From contig JAJQET010000074.1 in NCBI GenBank assembly GCA_021201515.1, positions 1 through 10,862 of the forward strand: a stretch of 10,862 bases of DNA, written 5' to 3'. The stretch comes from Clostridiales bacterium (GTDB lineage: Bacteria > Bacillota > Clostridia > Oscillospirales > Oscillospiraceae). The translations under genes and the position numbers were made by a program. The notes under the pieces were generated by a model. The model had not been told where the DNA came from. It worked only from the letters and a program-made list of their open reading frames with translations, and searched no databases. This document shows, one piece after another, positions 1 through 5,701 of this stretch; the first letter of the stretch is position 1, and each line of letters opens with the position of its first letter.

Positions 1-1
1 C

Positions 2-97
2 GCAGGCTACCAGAGCACGCAGGACCCCAACCCGGGCGGCGCCCATGACCAGGACTCTCAGGACGCCGACTATGAGGGCGTGGACGACGATAAGTAA
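2..97 (+). CDS. dnaK: Chaperone DnaK (Hsp70), C-terminal fragment
   Basis: This is the last 31 codons of a gene that enters from the left edge, read in the frame beginning at base 2 and ending in TAA at 95-97. The peptide is Gly-, Gln- and Asp-rich and ends in ADYEGVDDDK, which matches the disordered acidic tail of bacterial DnaK; those tails typically end in a variant of DAEYEVVDDDK. DnaK is the cytosolic ATP-dependent Hsp70 that holds unfolded polypeptides. The complete dnaJ gene 123 bases downstream on the same strand supports the assignment, since dnaK-dnaJ is the usual order in Bacillota. The ATPase and substrate-binding domains lie outside the window, so identification rests on the tail motif and the context. 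Confidence 0.88.
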   Translation, partial: AGYQSTQDPNPGGAHDQDSQDADYEGVDDDK

Positions 98-127
98 GCC
101 CAATCAAACAAAGTGACCGGCAATTAT

Positions 128-151
128 GGGGCGGGGCGGAAGCCCCGTCCC
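128..151 (+). other. Hairpin with GGAA tetraloop between dnaK and dnaJ
   Basis: Ten bases (GGGGCGGGGC) pair with GCCCCGTCCC through nine Watson-Crick pairs and one G-U pair, closing a GGAA loop of the GNRA class. No T-run follows, so it does not look like an intrinsic terminator. It sits 30 bases after the dnaK stop and 69 bases before dnaJ. By inference it may mark an RNA processing or stability point that lets dnaK and dnaJ be expressed at different levels from one transcript. Confidence 0.5.
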
Positions 152-220
152 ATCTGCGAGGTTTACAGGGGAACGCCCACCTCCCGGAAGCTTATCCAGT
201 ATGGAGTGAAGTGAGTAGCA

Positions 221-1360
221 ATGGCAGAAGAAAAACGCGATTATTATGAGGTATTAGGGGTCGGCAGGGACGCCAGCCAGGATGAAATCAGGCGGGCGTA
301 CCGGAAGCTGGCCAAGAAATACCACCCCGATATGAACCCCGGCGACAAGGAGGCGGAGGCCCACTTCAAGGAGGTGGGGGAGGCCTACGAGGTCCTCTCC
401 GACACGGAGAAGAAGGCCCGCTATGACCAGTTCGGCTTCGCCGGGGTGGACCCCAACTACGGGGCCGGAGCCGGAGGCGGCGCGGGGTTCGACGGCTTTG
501 GCGACATGGGCGACATCTTCTCCACCATTTTTGGCGGCGGCGGTGGCTTCGGCGGCTTTGGCGGCTTCGGCGGTCAGCCCCGGCCCAACGCTCCCCAGCA
601 GGGCAGCGACCTGCGGGTGCAGGTGGACCTGACCTTTGAGGAGGCCGCCTTCGGCTGCGACAAGGAGGTGGAGGTCACCCCGGTCCAGACCTGCGACGCC
701 TGCGGCGGCAACGGCTGCGCCCCCGGCACCTCGCCGGAGACCTGCCCCACCTGCCACGGTCAGGGCGTGGTGAACGTCCAGCGGAGGACCGCCTTCGGCG
801 TCATGTCCTCTACCCAGCCCTGCAACCAGTGCGGCGGCACCGGCAGAATCATCCATACCCCCTGCCAGTCCTGCAAGGGCAAGGGCATGGTGCGCAAACG
901 CAAGCGGATCACCGTGAAGATTCCCGCCGGCATTGACGACGGGCAGGCCATCTCCCGCCGCGGCCAGGGCAACGCCGGGCGCAACGGCGGCCCCGCCGGC
1001 GACCTGCTGATTCACGTCAACGTGCAGCCCCACGCCCTCTTTGAGCGGGACGGGGCCGACGTGCTGTACAATGCCCCCGTCAGCTTTGTGGACGCCACCC
1101 TGGGGGCCAGCATTGAGATTCCCACCATCGACGGCAAGGTGAAGTACGACCTCCCCGCTGGCACCCAGACCGGCACCACCTTCCGGCTCCGGGGCAAGGG
1201 CATCCCCCGGCTCCAGCGCACCGGACGGGGCGACCAGTATGTCACCGTCAACGTGCAGGTGCCCACCAACCTGACCCCCGCCCAGAAGGACGCCCTCCGG
1301 GCCTTCGACGACGCCATGCAGGGGAAGACTGGCAAGGCGAAAAAGAAAAAACTGTTTTGA
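221..1360 (+). CDS. dnaJ: Chaperone protein DnaJ (Hsp40, type I)
   Basis: Cytosolic co-chaperone that delivers unfolded proteins to DnaK and stimulates its ATPase. The 379-residue product has the full type I layout. The N-terminal J domain (about residues 6-72) carries the HPD motif at 35-37. A Gly/Phe-rich linker with several GGFGG runs follows (about 81-118). The zinc-finger region has four CxxC pairs (C158/C161, C175/C178, C201/C204, C215/C218). The beta-rich substrate-binding C-terminal domain follows, with a Lys-rich tail. Length is normal for the family. The ATG at 221 gives the expected start ([14 protein letters not shown]); the Shine-Dalgarno is weak (GTGAG about 5 bases upstream), so expression may partly depend on coupling to dnaK. 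A terminator follows at 1387-1417. Confidence 0.97.
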   Translation: MAEEKRDYYEVLGVGRDASQDEIRRAYRKLAKKYHPDMNPGDKEAEAHFKEVGEAYEVLSDTEKKARYDQFGFAGVDPNYGAGAGGGAGFDGFGDMGDIFSTIFGGGGGFGGFGGFGGQPRPNAPQQGSDLRVQVDLTFEEAAFGCDKEVEVTPVQTCDACGGNGCAPGTSPETCPTCHGQGVVNVQRRTAFGVMSSTQPCNQCGGTGRIIHTPCQSCKGKGMVRKRKRITVKIPAGIDDGQAISRRGQGNAGRNGGPAGDLLIHVNVQPHALFERDGADVLYNAPVSFVDATLGASIEIPTIDGKVKYDLPAGTQTGTTFRLRGKGIPRLQRTGRGDQYVTVNVQVPTNLTPAQKDALRAFDDAMQGKTGKAKKKKLF

Positions 1361-1386
1361 CAACCGGGCCGTAACACGGTACAATA

Positions 1387-1417
1387 AAAGAGGACAGCGC
1401 ACCGCTGCCCTCTTTTT
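1387..1417 (+). terminator. Intrinsic terminator of the dnaK-dnaJ operon
   Basis: AGAGGACAGC (1389-1398) pairs with GCTGCCCTCT (1404-1413) with one A-C mismatch around a five-base loop, and is followed by a T-run to 1417. It lies 27 bases after the dnaJ stop. A short A-run precedes it, so it may also work weakly on the other strand. Confidence 0.85.
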
Positions 1418-1580
1418 CAGTGTTGTTGGAGGTTTGTGGACAATGTCATCGACTGAAAGGAGCCGCACCCCTTCACCGGCTGCCGCCAGTGGTTTCCCTC
1501 ATCCAGTAGGGGCGCACAGTGTGCGCCCGGCCGACATTCCCTTTAGATAACGTTCGCTATAGAGGATTTCTCCGGCCTTC

Positions 1581-1612
1581 GCCGTCAAGCGGCATTTCCG
1601 CTACGCTCCCTA
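1581..1612 (+). repeat. 32-nt motif, copy 1 (inside A1)
   Basis: The motif starts GCCGTCAAGCGGCATTTCCG and ends CTACGCTCCCTA. It contains a small hairpin in which AGCGG pairs with CCGCT. Identical copies occur at 5020-5051 and 5389-5420, and an inverted copy with one difference at 5548-5579. Confidence 0.85.
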
Positions 1613-1633
1613 CCCTTGCCAGGGAAGCGGGGC

Positions 1634-1663
1634 CTACTTTTCTCGATTCGTCGAGAAAAGTAG
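1634..1663 (+). other. Perfect 13-bp hairpin with TTCG loop in A1
   Basis: CTACTTTTCTCGA (1634-1646) pairs perfectly with TCGAGAAAAGTAG (1651-1663) around a TTCG tetraloop, the very stable UUCG class in RNA. A related 12-bp hairpin with one mismatch occurs at 8309-8338. In A2 only the right half survives (AGAAAAGTAG). No T-run follows, so it is not a standard terminator. Confidence 0.75.
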
Positions 1664-1676
1664 CAAAAGAGGACGA

Positions 1677-1709
1677 CTCAAGAGGGGAACCTGCGGCCCC
1701 CCTCTTAAG
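1677..1709 (+). other. Second hairpin of A1
   Basis: CTCAAGAGGGG (1677-1687) pairs with CCCCTCTTAAG (1699-1709) with one mismatch. The counterpart in A2 (5226-5258) is a perfect 12-bp stem, CTTAAGAGGGGG with CCCCCTCTTAAG. Pairing is conserved in both copies although the left arm differs by a few bases. Confidence 0.65.
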
Positions 1710-1964
1710 AATCTCCCCGTATCCCGCTGGGCTTCGCGCCGCCCGACCTGCAAGTGGTCTGTCAGACAACAGACGATGTAACTTTACACGCACCAAAGCT
1801 GCCGCCGATGGCGGCTGGCGGGGATTGCCGCCACGTCCCTGCCTGTGGCGGGACGGGCGACAATTTGGTTATCCTTTGGTCGTGGACATCCGACTGTGAG
1901 GCTACGTTATTTCCCTCAATTCAAGATAGTTTGCATCTTACACTTGATGATATTGGGTTTGCCG

Positions 1965-2567
1965 TCAGGCGGCGAACTGGTCGCCCCAGATCCGTTTCAT
2001 AATGCCCGCCTTGGCCAGGGCCGGGCGCAGCACCAGGTACACCGCCACGGAGACGACGGTGGACAGCACCGCGTTGATGCTGGTGGAGGCGATGTTCCAG
2101 GCCAGGGTCAGCTCCGCCGCCGGCTTGCCCAGAATCCACAGCTTGTAGTAGTACCCCACCAGCGGGTCAAAGACGCAGTTGAACAGCAGCCCCGCAATGG
2201 CGGCGGCCAGCGCCCAGGCGAAAATCTTCTTTTTGTCGGTCTGCCGGTTGATTTTCCCCAGCTGGTGGGCCACCAGGCCGGTGATGAGGCCGATGCACAG
2301 CTTCAGCACGAAGGTCTTTGGCACCAGGGTGATGTACACCGGGTCGAACAGGTCGCCAATGCTCATGCCGATGGCCCCGGCCAGGCCCCCCAGGGGGCCG
2401 CCCAGAATCAGGGCGCCCAGCACCACCACGGCGTTGCCCAGGTGGATGGAGGTGGCGTCCCCGCCGGGCAGGGTGATTTTGATTTGCAGGAAGGTAAAGA
2501 CCACGTAGCTCAGTGCCGCGAACAGCCCCACCAGCGCAATGCGATAGACTCTATTGTTGGTTTTCAT
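1965..2567 (-). CDS. ECF transporter S component (vitamin or precursor uptake)
   Basis: Integral membrane substrate-binding (S) subunit of an energy-coupling factor transporter. S subunits bind a vitamin or related small molecule and dock onto a shared EcfA/A'/T energy module encoded elsewhere. The 200-residue protein is very hydrophobic with about six predicted membrane segments (roughly residues 8-28, 42-62, 66-86, 92-112, 120-150 and 160-188). The segment LPGGDATSIHLGNAVVVLGA followed by a Gly-rich helix and DPVYITLVPKTFVLK resembles the general S-component group (COG4720-like). The substrate cannot be named. The ATG at 2567 (MKTNNRVYRIALV) was chosen over an upstream in-frame ATG because AGAGAGG lies about 9 bases before it and the extension is not membrane-like. 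It is monocistronic with a promoter at 2635-2663 and ends beside repeat A1. Confidence 0.82.
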   Translation of the reverse strand: MKTNNRVYRIALVGLFAALSYVVFTFLQIKITLPGGDATSIHLGNAVVVLGALILGGPLGGLAGAIGMSIGDLFDPVYITLVPKTFVLKLCIGLITGLVAHQLGKINRQTDKKKIFAWALAAAIAGLLFNCVFDPLVGYYYKLWILGKPAAELTLAWNIASTSINAVLSTVVSVAVYLVLRPALAKAGIMKRIWGDQFAA

Positions 2568-2597
2568 AGCGATGATCCTCTCTGAAACAAATTGACG

Positions 2598-2623
2598 AGG
2601 GTGCAGCGGCCTGCCTGCCCCCT
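2598..2623 (-). other. Leader hairpin of the ECF S-component gene
   Basis: On the minus strand AGGGGGCAG pairs with CTGCACCCT around an eight-base loop with one G-A mismatch. It lies between the proposed promoter and the start codon. I compared the leader by eye with TPP, THF and preQ1 riboswitch consensus features and recognised none, so a ligand-sensing role is only a possibility. Confidence 0.35.
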
Positions 2624-2634
2624 TGCATGAGGGT

Positions 2635-2663
2635 ATCATAGCAGATAGCTGACCCTCTTTCCA
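2635..2663 (-). promoter_or_regulatory. Probable promoter of the ECF S-component gene
   Basis: Reading the minus strand, TGGAAA (2658-2663) is followed after 17 bases by TATGAT (2635-2640), close to the housekeeping -35/-10 consensus. Transcription would begin near 2628 and leave a leader of about 60 bases before the ATG at 2567. Confidence 0.5.
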
Positions 2664-2713
2664 GTGCCAGTTTTAGAGTTTTTTAGCAGGTCAGATAAAA
2701 AGGAGTGACCGCT

Positions 2714-3529
2714 ATGCTTCTTTTGGACACCCATATGCACTCCACCGTCTCCTTTGACGGCCACAGCAGCCGCCGGGAGATGGCGGAGGCGTCCATGGCC
2801 TTTGGTCTGGACGGGATCTGCCTCACCGACCATTACGACATCATCAACGAGAAGAATCAGCTCTGCCCCACCTATGACTGGGCTCCCGCCCGCAGGGAAC
2901 ACCGGGAGGCCCTGGAGGCGATTCCCAGGGGGAATCCCTTCCGGCTGCTCTACGGGCTGGAGCTGGGCAACGCCCCGGCGGACTTTGCCGCGGCGGAGCG
3001 CGCCCTGGCGGAGCCGGGGCTGGACTTTGTCATCGGCTCCATCCACAACGCATCCCTGGCCATGGAGGGGCAAGACTTTTACTATGTGGACTTCCGGGCA
3101 AACCCGAAGCTGGCCCGGCCCGTTCTGGAGGATTATTTCGCCTCCATGCTGGCCCTGGCCCGCTGGGGGAACTACGACACCCTGGGCCACATCCCCTACC
3201 CCCTGCGGTATATCCGGGACCGGGACGGGGTGCAGGTGGGCCTTTCCGACTACTGGGAGGAATGCCGCGCCCTGCTCCGCCGGAACGCGGAGGGGGGCAA
3301 GGCCCTGGAGGTGAACACCAACCGGGGCCGGGACGATTTGGAGGACTACCGGGCCCTGCTGCCCGCCTGGCGGGAGGCCGGAGGCGAGCTGGTGACGGTG
3401 GGGGCGGACGCCCACCACCGGGACCATGTGGGGCTGGGTATCCGGCGGGCCTGTGACCTGCTGCGGGAGTGCGGCTTCCGGTATGTGACCTATTATGTGC
3501 AGCGAAAGCCCGTCATGGTGAAGCTGTGA
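2714..3529 (+). CDS. PHP-family phosphoesterase, histidinol-phosphatase-like
   Basis: Cytosolic metal-dependent phosphoesterase of the PHP superfamily, closest in form to HisJ/HisK histidinol-phosphatase, which removes phosphate from L-histidinol phosphate in the penultimate step of histidine synthesis. The metal-binding motifs appear in order: DTHMHS (residues 5-10), LTDHYD, GLELG, GSIHN, DTLGHIPY and GADAHH near the C terminus. The 271-residue length is typical. The ATG at 2714 was preferred over an in-frame GTG at 2705 because AAGGAG ends at 2704, leaving a 9-base spacer to the ATG but none to the GTG. No other histidine gene is nearby, so the exact substrate is not settled; the family also acts on other phosphorylated metabolites. 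The next gene, fumarase alpha, starts 29 bases downstream and is probably co-transcribed. Confidence 0.85.
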   Translation: MLLLDTHMHSTVSFDGHSSRREMAEASMAFGLDGICLTDHYDIINEKNQLCPTYDWAPARREHREALEAIPRGNPFRLLYGLELGNAPADFAAAERALAEPGLDFVIGSIHNASLAMEGQDFYYVDFRANPKLARPVLEDYFASMLALARWGNYDTLGHIPYPLRYIRDRDGVQVGLSDYWEECRALLRRNAEGGKALEVNTNRGRDDLEDYRALLPAWREAGGELVTVGADAHHRDHVGLGIRRACDLLRECGFRYVTYYVQRKPVMVKL

Positions 3530-3558
3530 GACGCCGTGAGACAAGGAGTGTGTGTCCT

Positions 3559-4401
3559 ATGAGAGAGATTCAGTATGAAGAAATCGTCCGGCTGGTGCGG
3601 AACCTGTGCATCGAGGCCAACTGCGTCCTGCCCGGCGACGTGCGTGAGAAAATCTGCGCAGCCTGCCGGACCGAGGAATCCCCGGTGGGCCAGGGCATCC
3701 TGGGGGACATTGTGGAAAACTTTACCTTCGCCGGGGAGCGCCGCCTGCCCATCTGCCAGGACACCGGCATGGCCATCGTGTTCGTGGATTTGGGGCAGGA
3801 CTGCCATATCACCGGCGGCCTCCTCAGCGACGCGGTGAACGAAGGGGTGGCACAGGGTTACACCGACGGCTTCCTGCGGAAAAGCACTGTCTCTGACCCC
3901 CTCCGCCGGGTGAACACCGGGGACAACACCCCGGCCATCCTCCACCTCCGGCTGGTGGAGGGGGACCGGTGCAGCATCACCGTGGCCCCCAAGGGGGCGG
4001 GCAGCGAGAATATGACCTCCCTGCAAATGCTGAAGCCCTCCTGCTCTCAGCAGCAGGTGGAGGACGCCATTGTCCAGGCGGTGTCCGACGCAGGCTCCAA
4101 CCCCTGCCCGCCGGTGGTGGTGGGCGTGGGCCTGGGGGGCAACGCTGAGACGGCGGGCATCCTGGCCAAGCGTGCCCTCCTCCGCCCCCTGAATGAGACG
4201 AACAGCGACCCCTATTACGCGGAGATGGAGGGGCGCATCCTGGAGCGGGTGAACCGGCTGGGCATCGGCCCCCAGGGGCTGGGGGGCACCGTGACGGCCC
4301 TGGCTGTCAGCATCATCCCTTACCCCACCCACATCGCCCAAATGCCCTGCTGCGTGAACCTGTGCTGCCATGTGTGCCGCCACGCCAGCGGCGTGATTTA
4401 A
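3559..4401 (+). CDS. fumA: Fumarate hydratase, class I, alpha subunit (or related tartrate dehydratase alpha)
   Basis: Alpha subunit of the two-subunit, [4Fe-4S]-dependent class I hydratase that interconverts fumarate and L-malate in the cytosol. The 280-residue product matches the family length. The motifs seen are ICQDTGM (Cys66), PKGAGSEN (144-151), NPCPP (Cys183), GLGGNAE (191-197), GLGGTVTALAV (240-250) and the C-terminal VNLCCHVCRHASG with a cluster-type Cys before HVxRHA. Start: ATG at 3559 with AAGGAG 10 bases upstream, giving MREIQYEEIVRLVRNLC. The beta subunit that normally follows is absent; the next gene on this strand is a small membrane protein with its own promoter. L-tartrate dehydratase alpha (TtdA) is a close relative and cannot be excluded by eye. 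The gene probably shares a transcript with the upstream PHP gene. Confidence 0.9.
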   Translation: MREIQYEEIVRLVRNLCIEANCVLPGDVREKICAACRTEESPVGQGILGDIVENFTFAGERRLPICQDTGMAIVFVDLGQDCHITGGLLSDAVNEGVAQGYTDGFLRKSTVSDPLRRVNTGDNTPAILHLRLVEGDRCSITVAPKGAGSENMTSLQMLKPSCSQQQVEDAIVQAVSDAGSNPCPPVVVGVGLGGNAETAGILAKRALLRPLNETNSDPYYAEMEGRILERVNRLGIGPQGLGGTVTALAVSIIPYPTHIAQMPCCVNLCCHVCRHASGVI

Positions 4402-4441
4402 ACGAATTTGCGTCCATCGCCCGGAAAGTTGGTCTGGGAGC

Positions 4442-4470
4442 TTGCTTTCTTTGCAAAAGTATGGTATCCT
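4442..4470 (+). promoter_or_regulatory. Probable promoter of the small membrane protein gene
   Basis: TTGCTT (4442-4447), a 17-base spacer and TATCCT (4465-4470) resemble a housekeeping promoter. Transcription would start near 4477, about 30 bases before the GTG start. It lies in the 107-base gap after the fumarase gene, where I see no clear terminator. Confidence 0.45.
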
Positions 4471-4508
4471 GATAGCGAAGAAAAAGAGTTCCAGGTGGTG
4501 ATCCGGTC

Positions 4509-4841
4509 GTGTTTGATATTTTTATAGCCTGGTTTGGGCAGGGGATGTCCTTCCCGGTGATAGCCGTGGATGTGCTGTTCTTTGCTCTGGGCCTGTTAAT
4601 TGTGCTGCAAAACGGGAAGCGGAGCAAATGGCTTCCAATTTGTCTGGTGGTGCTGATCGGCCTGAGCATGGCGGCCCAGTTCCTCCCCGGCTACTTTGTG
4701 CAGATCCTGGCGGTGCTGGTCTGCGGACTTTGCACCATGATGCTGGCCGGGACGGCGTGCTCGGCGCTGCTGCTGTTTGTCCTCTGGCAGGTGCGGAAGA
4801 ACCGGGCGGAGCAGGAGGAGGAACAGGAAGAGGAGAACTGA
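4509..4841 (+). CDS. Small membrane protein of unknown function
   Basis: I do not recognise this 110-residue protein. It has three hydrophobic stretches long enough to cross the membrane (about residues 14-34, 41-58 and 64-93), the second preceded by the basic loop NGKRSKW. A short basic segment (RKNRAEQ) and a strongly acidic tail rich in Glu and Gln follow, probably on the cytoplasmic side by the positive-inside rule. The start is GTG at 4509, with AGGTGG 10 bases upstream and a promoter-like sequence at 4442-4470. Codon and base composition resemble the neighbouring genes, which supports a real gene. Its TGA stop lies within the CTGAGC repeated on both sides of element A2, which begins two bases later, so the insertion appears to have landed exactly at the end of this gene. 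Confidence 0.65.
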   Translation: MFDIFIAWFGQGMSFPVIAVDVLFFALGLLIVLQNGKRSKWLPICLVVLIGLSMAAQFLPGYFVQILAVLVCGLCTMMLAGTACSALLLFVLWQVRKNRAEQEEEQEEEN

Positions 4842-4843
4842 GC
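4838..4843 (+). repeat. Left 6-bp direct repeat flanking A2 (putative target site duplication)
   Basis: CTGAGC lies immediately before the GGCAATGTCA end of A2 and again immediately after its TGACATTGCC end at 5539-5544. The following two bases (GG) also match, so the direct repeat can be read as eight bases. It includes the TGA stop of the upstream gene. Confidence 0.65.
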
Positions 4844-5019
4844 GGCAATGTCAGCAACTGAATGGCCTTGCACTCCATTTCCCGTCTTTTCGTAGGGGCG
4901 CACAGTGTGCGCCCGGCCAATCTTCCCTCTTTAGAAGAGGTGGGTGAAAGGAAATAGGTTTTTGCCCTAACGGTGGGCCCCTTAGAGAACGTTCGCTATA
5001 AAGGATTTGCCCGGCCTTC

Positions 5020-5051
5020 GCCGTCAAGCGGCATTTCCGCTACGCTCCCTA
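5020..5051 (+). repeat. 32-nt motif, copy 2 (inside A2)
   Basis: Identical to 1581-1612 and placed at the equivalent position of the element. Confidence 0.85.
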
Positions 5052-5093
5052 CCCTTGCCAGGGAAGCGGGGCCTTGACTACCGCCTGCTGACC

Positions 5094-5192
5094 ATTTACG
5101 GTATCCTCCTCGGCCAGTGACCCTCGCCAGCATAGCTGGCATCGGTTTCCGGCTAAAAATGTGCCACTGGCACATTTTTGGACGCCGTAAAT
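5094..5192 (+). repeat. Insert C: 99-bp hairpin element inside A2
   Basis: The outer arms ATTTACGG-TA-TCC (5094-5106) and GGA-CG-CCGTAAAT (5180-5192) pair except for two central bases. Inside lie GCCAGC-ATA-GCTGGC and a perfect 12-bp palindrome around one base (AAAAATGTGCCA, 5155-5166, with TGGCACATTTTT, 5168-5179). The corresponding place in A1 instead carries the left arm of the TTCG hairpin, so about 125 bases of A2 (5075-5200) have replaced that arm. Confidence 0.65.
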
Positions 5193-5225
5193 TACTCCGC
5201 CAAGAAAAGTAGCAAAAGAAGGCGG

Positions 5226-5258
5226 CTTAAGAGGGGGACCTGCGGCCCCCCTCTTAAG
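5226..5258 (+). other. Perfect 12-bp hairpin of A2
   Basis: CTTAAGAGGGGG (5226-5237) pairs exactly with CCCCCTCTTAAG (5247-5258) around a nine-base loop, ACCTGCGGC, that is conserved in A1 (1677-1709). It is followed by AATCTCCCC rather than a T-run. Confidence 0.7.
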
Positions 5259-5388
5259 AATCTCCCCGTATCCCGCTGGGCTTCGCGCTGTCCAATCCAT
5301 AAGTGGTCTATTTTGCTAGAGACGATGAGACTTGCTACGCACCAAAGCTGCCGCCGATGGCGGCTGGGTACGATTGCCGTTCCGCCCC

Positions 5389-5420
5389 GCCGTCAAGCGG
5401 CATTTCCGCTACGCTCCCTA
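5389..5420 (+). repeat. 32-nt motif, copy 3 (inside a longer stem of A2)
   Basis: Identical to copies 1 and 2 but placed elsewhere in the element, in the loop of a stem formed by CGTTCCGCCCCGCC (5378-5391) and GGCGGGCGGAACG (5428-5440) with one bulged C. A1 has only a shorter hairpin at this position, without the motif. Confidence 0.8.
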
Positions 5421-5538
5421 TGCCGAAGGCGGGCGGAACGTGCAATTTTGTCGTCTTTTGGTCGCTGAAATCTGACTGTAAGGGTACGTTCTTTCCCTCA
5501 GCCCAAGATAGATTGTACTTTAAATTGATGACATTGCC

Positions 5539-5544
5539 CTGAGC
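5539..5544 (+). repeat. Right 6-bp direct repeat flanking A2
   Basis: CTGAGC, identical to 4838-4843, directly after the TGACATTGCC end of A2. Confidence 0.65.
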
Positions 5545-5547
5545 GGG

Positions 5548-5579
5548 TAGGGAGCGCAGCGGAAATGCCGCTTGACGGC
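5548..5579 (-). repeat. 32-nt motif, copy 4 (inverted, outside A2)
   Basis: The reverse complement of the 32-nt motif with one difference (GCGCTCCC instead of ACGCTCCC). It lies four bases beyond the right flanking repeat of A2 and is itself enclosed by GCGGG (5543-5547) and CCCGC. It faces copy 3 at a distance of 127 bases. Confidence 0.8.
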
Positions 5580-5618
5580 GGAGATGCCCGCGTAAGGGAA
5601 TTGCTTTTCTCAGGCAAG

Positions 5619-5675
5619 AAAAAAGGATGAAGGAAACCAGCCACGCCGGAAGGGCAGGGGCTGGTTTCCTTCATC
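5619..5675 (-). terminator. Intrinsic terminator of the cysteine desulfurase / PNP operon
   Basis: A perfect 16-bp stem (GATGAAGGAAACCAGC at 5626-5641 with its complement at 5660-5675) is followed on the minus strand by CC and six T residues (5619-5624). It lies 26 bases after the PNP stop. Confidence 0.9.
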
Positions 5676-5701
5676 AATCTTTATTCAGGGAACACAATCC
5701 C

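Larger units (their letters stand above)
1437..1955 (+). repeat. Noncoding repeat element A, copy 1 (A1)
   Basis: This long gap holds no credible gene. It is a modular sibling of the element at 4844-5538. Shared blocks, in the same order, are: an edge block (CAATGTCATC at 1441); a GC-rich palindrome (GGGCGCACA/TGTGCGCCC, 1510-1528); an 87-base block at 1549-1635 with about three differences from 4988-5074; a block at about 1653-1739 like 5201-5287; a block around CACCAAAGCTGCCGCCGATG (1790-1826); and an end block at about 1875-1955. The right end TTGATGATATTG is an imperfect inverted copy of the left end. GGTTTG occurs at 1431-1436 and 1956-1961, a possible 6-bp target duplication, although four bases (TGGA) separate it from the CAATG edge on the left. 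The element ends 10 bases from the stop of the convergent ECF gene. Confidence 0.75.
4844..5538 (+). repeat. Noncoding repeat element A, copy 2 (A2), with terminal inverted repeats
   Basis: This 695-bp element has no convincing coding sequence. Its left end GGCAATGTCAGCAACTGAA matches the inverted right end GGCAATGTCATCAATTTAA at 16 of 19 positions, and CTGAGC flanks it on both sides. Internal order: edge block 4844-4895; palindrome 4896-4914; block 4988-5074 (shared with A1); insert C 5094-5192; block about 5201-5287; an anti-sense-symmetric block near 5341-5370; a long stem (5378-5391 with 5428-5440) enclosing a 32-nt motif; and an end block about 5452-5538. The structure is that of a MITE-like non-autonomous element, and no transposase is visible. 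It fills the gap between two convergent transcription units. Confidence 0.8.

Noticed and set aside
254..1468. Long antisense open frame across dnaJ (404 codons)
   Set aside because: It is a by-product of high GC at third positions of dnaJ. It has low-complexity Ala/Gly/Val-rich content and no family resemblance.
1845..2585. Plus-strand open frame opposite the ECF S-component gene
   Set aside because: It is rich in Gln, Gly and His as expected for the complement of a GC-rich membrane gene, and starts inside repeat A1. The minus-strand protein has clear membrane segments and family motifs.
2568..2634. Riboswitch in the leader of the ECF S-component gene
   Set aside because: I looked for TPP, THF and preQ1 consensus elements and found none. 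Only a simple hairpin is supported.
2641..2713. Promoter for the PHP phosphatase gene
   Set aside because: Candidate hexamers such as TAGAGT near 2674 lack a -35 partner at normal spacing, so none was convincing enough to annotate.
1437..5579. CRISPR array suspected from the recurring 32-nt motif
   Set aside because: The copies are irregularly spaced, one is inverted, and there are no uniform spacers or cas genes.
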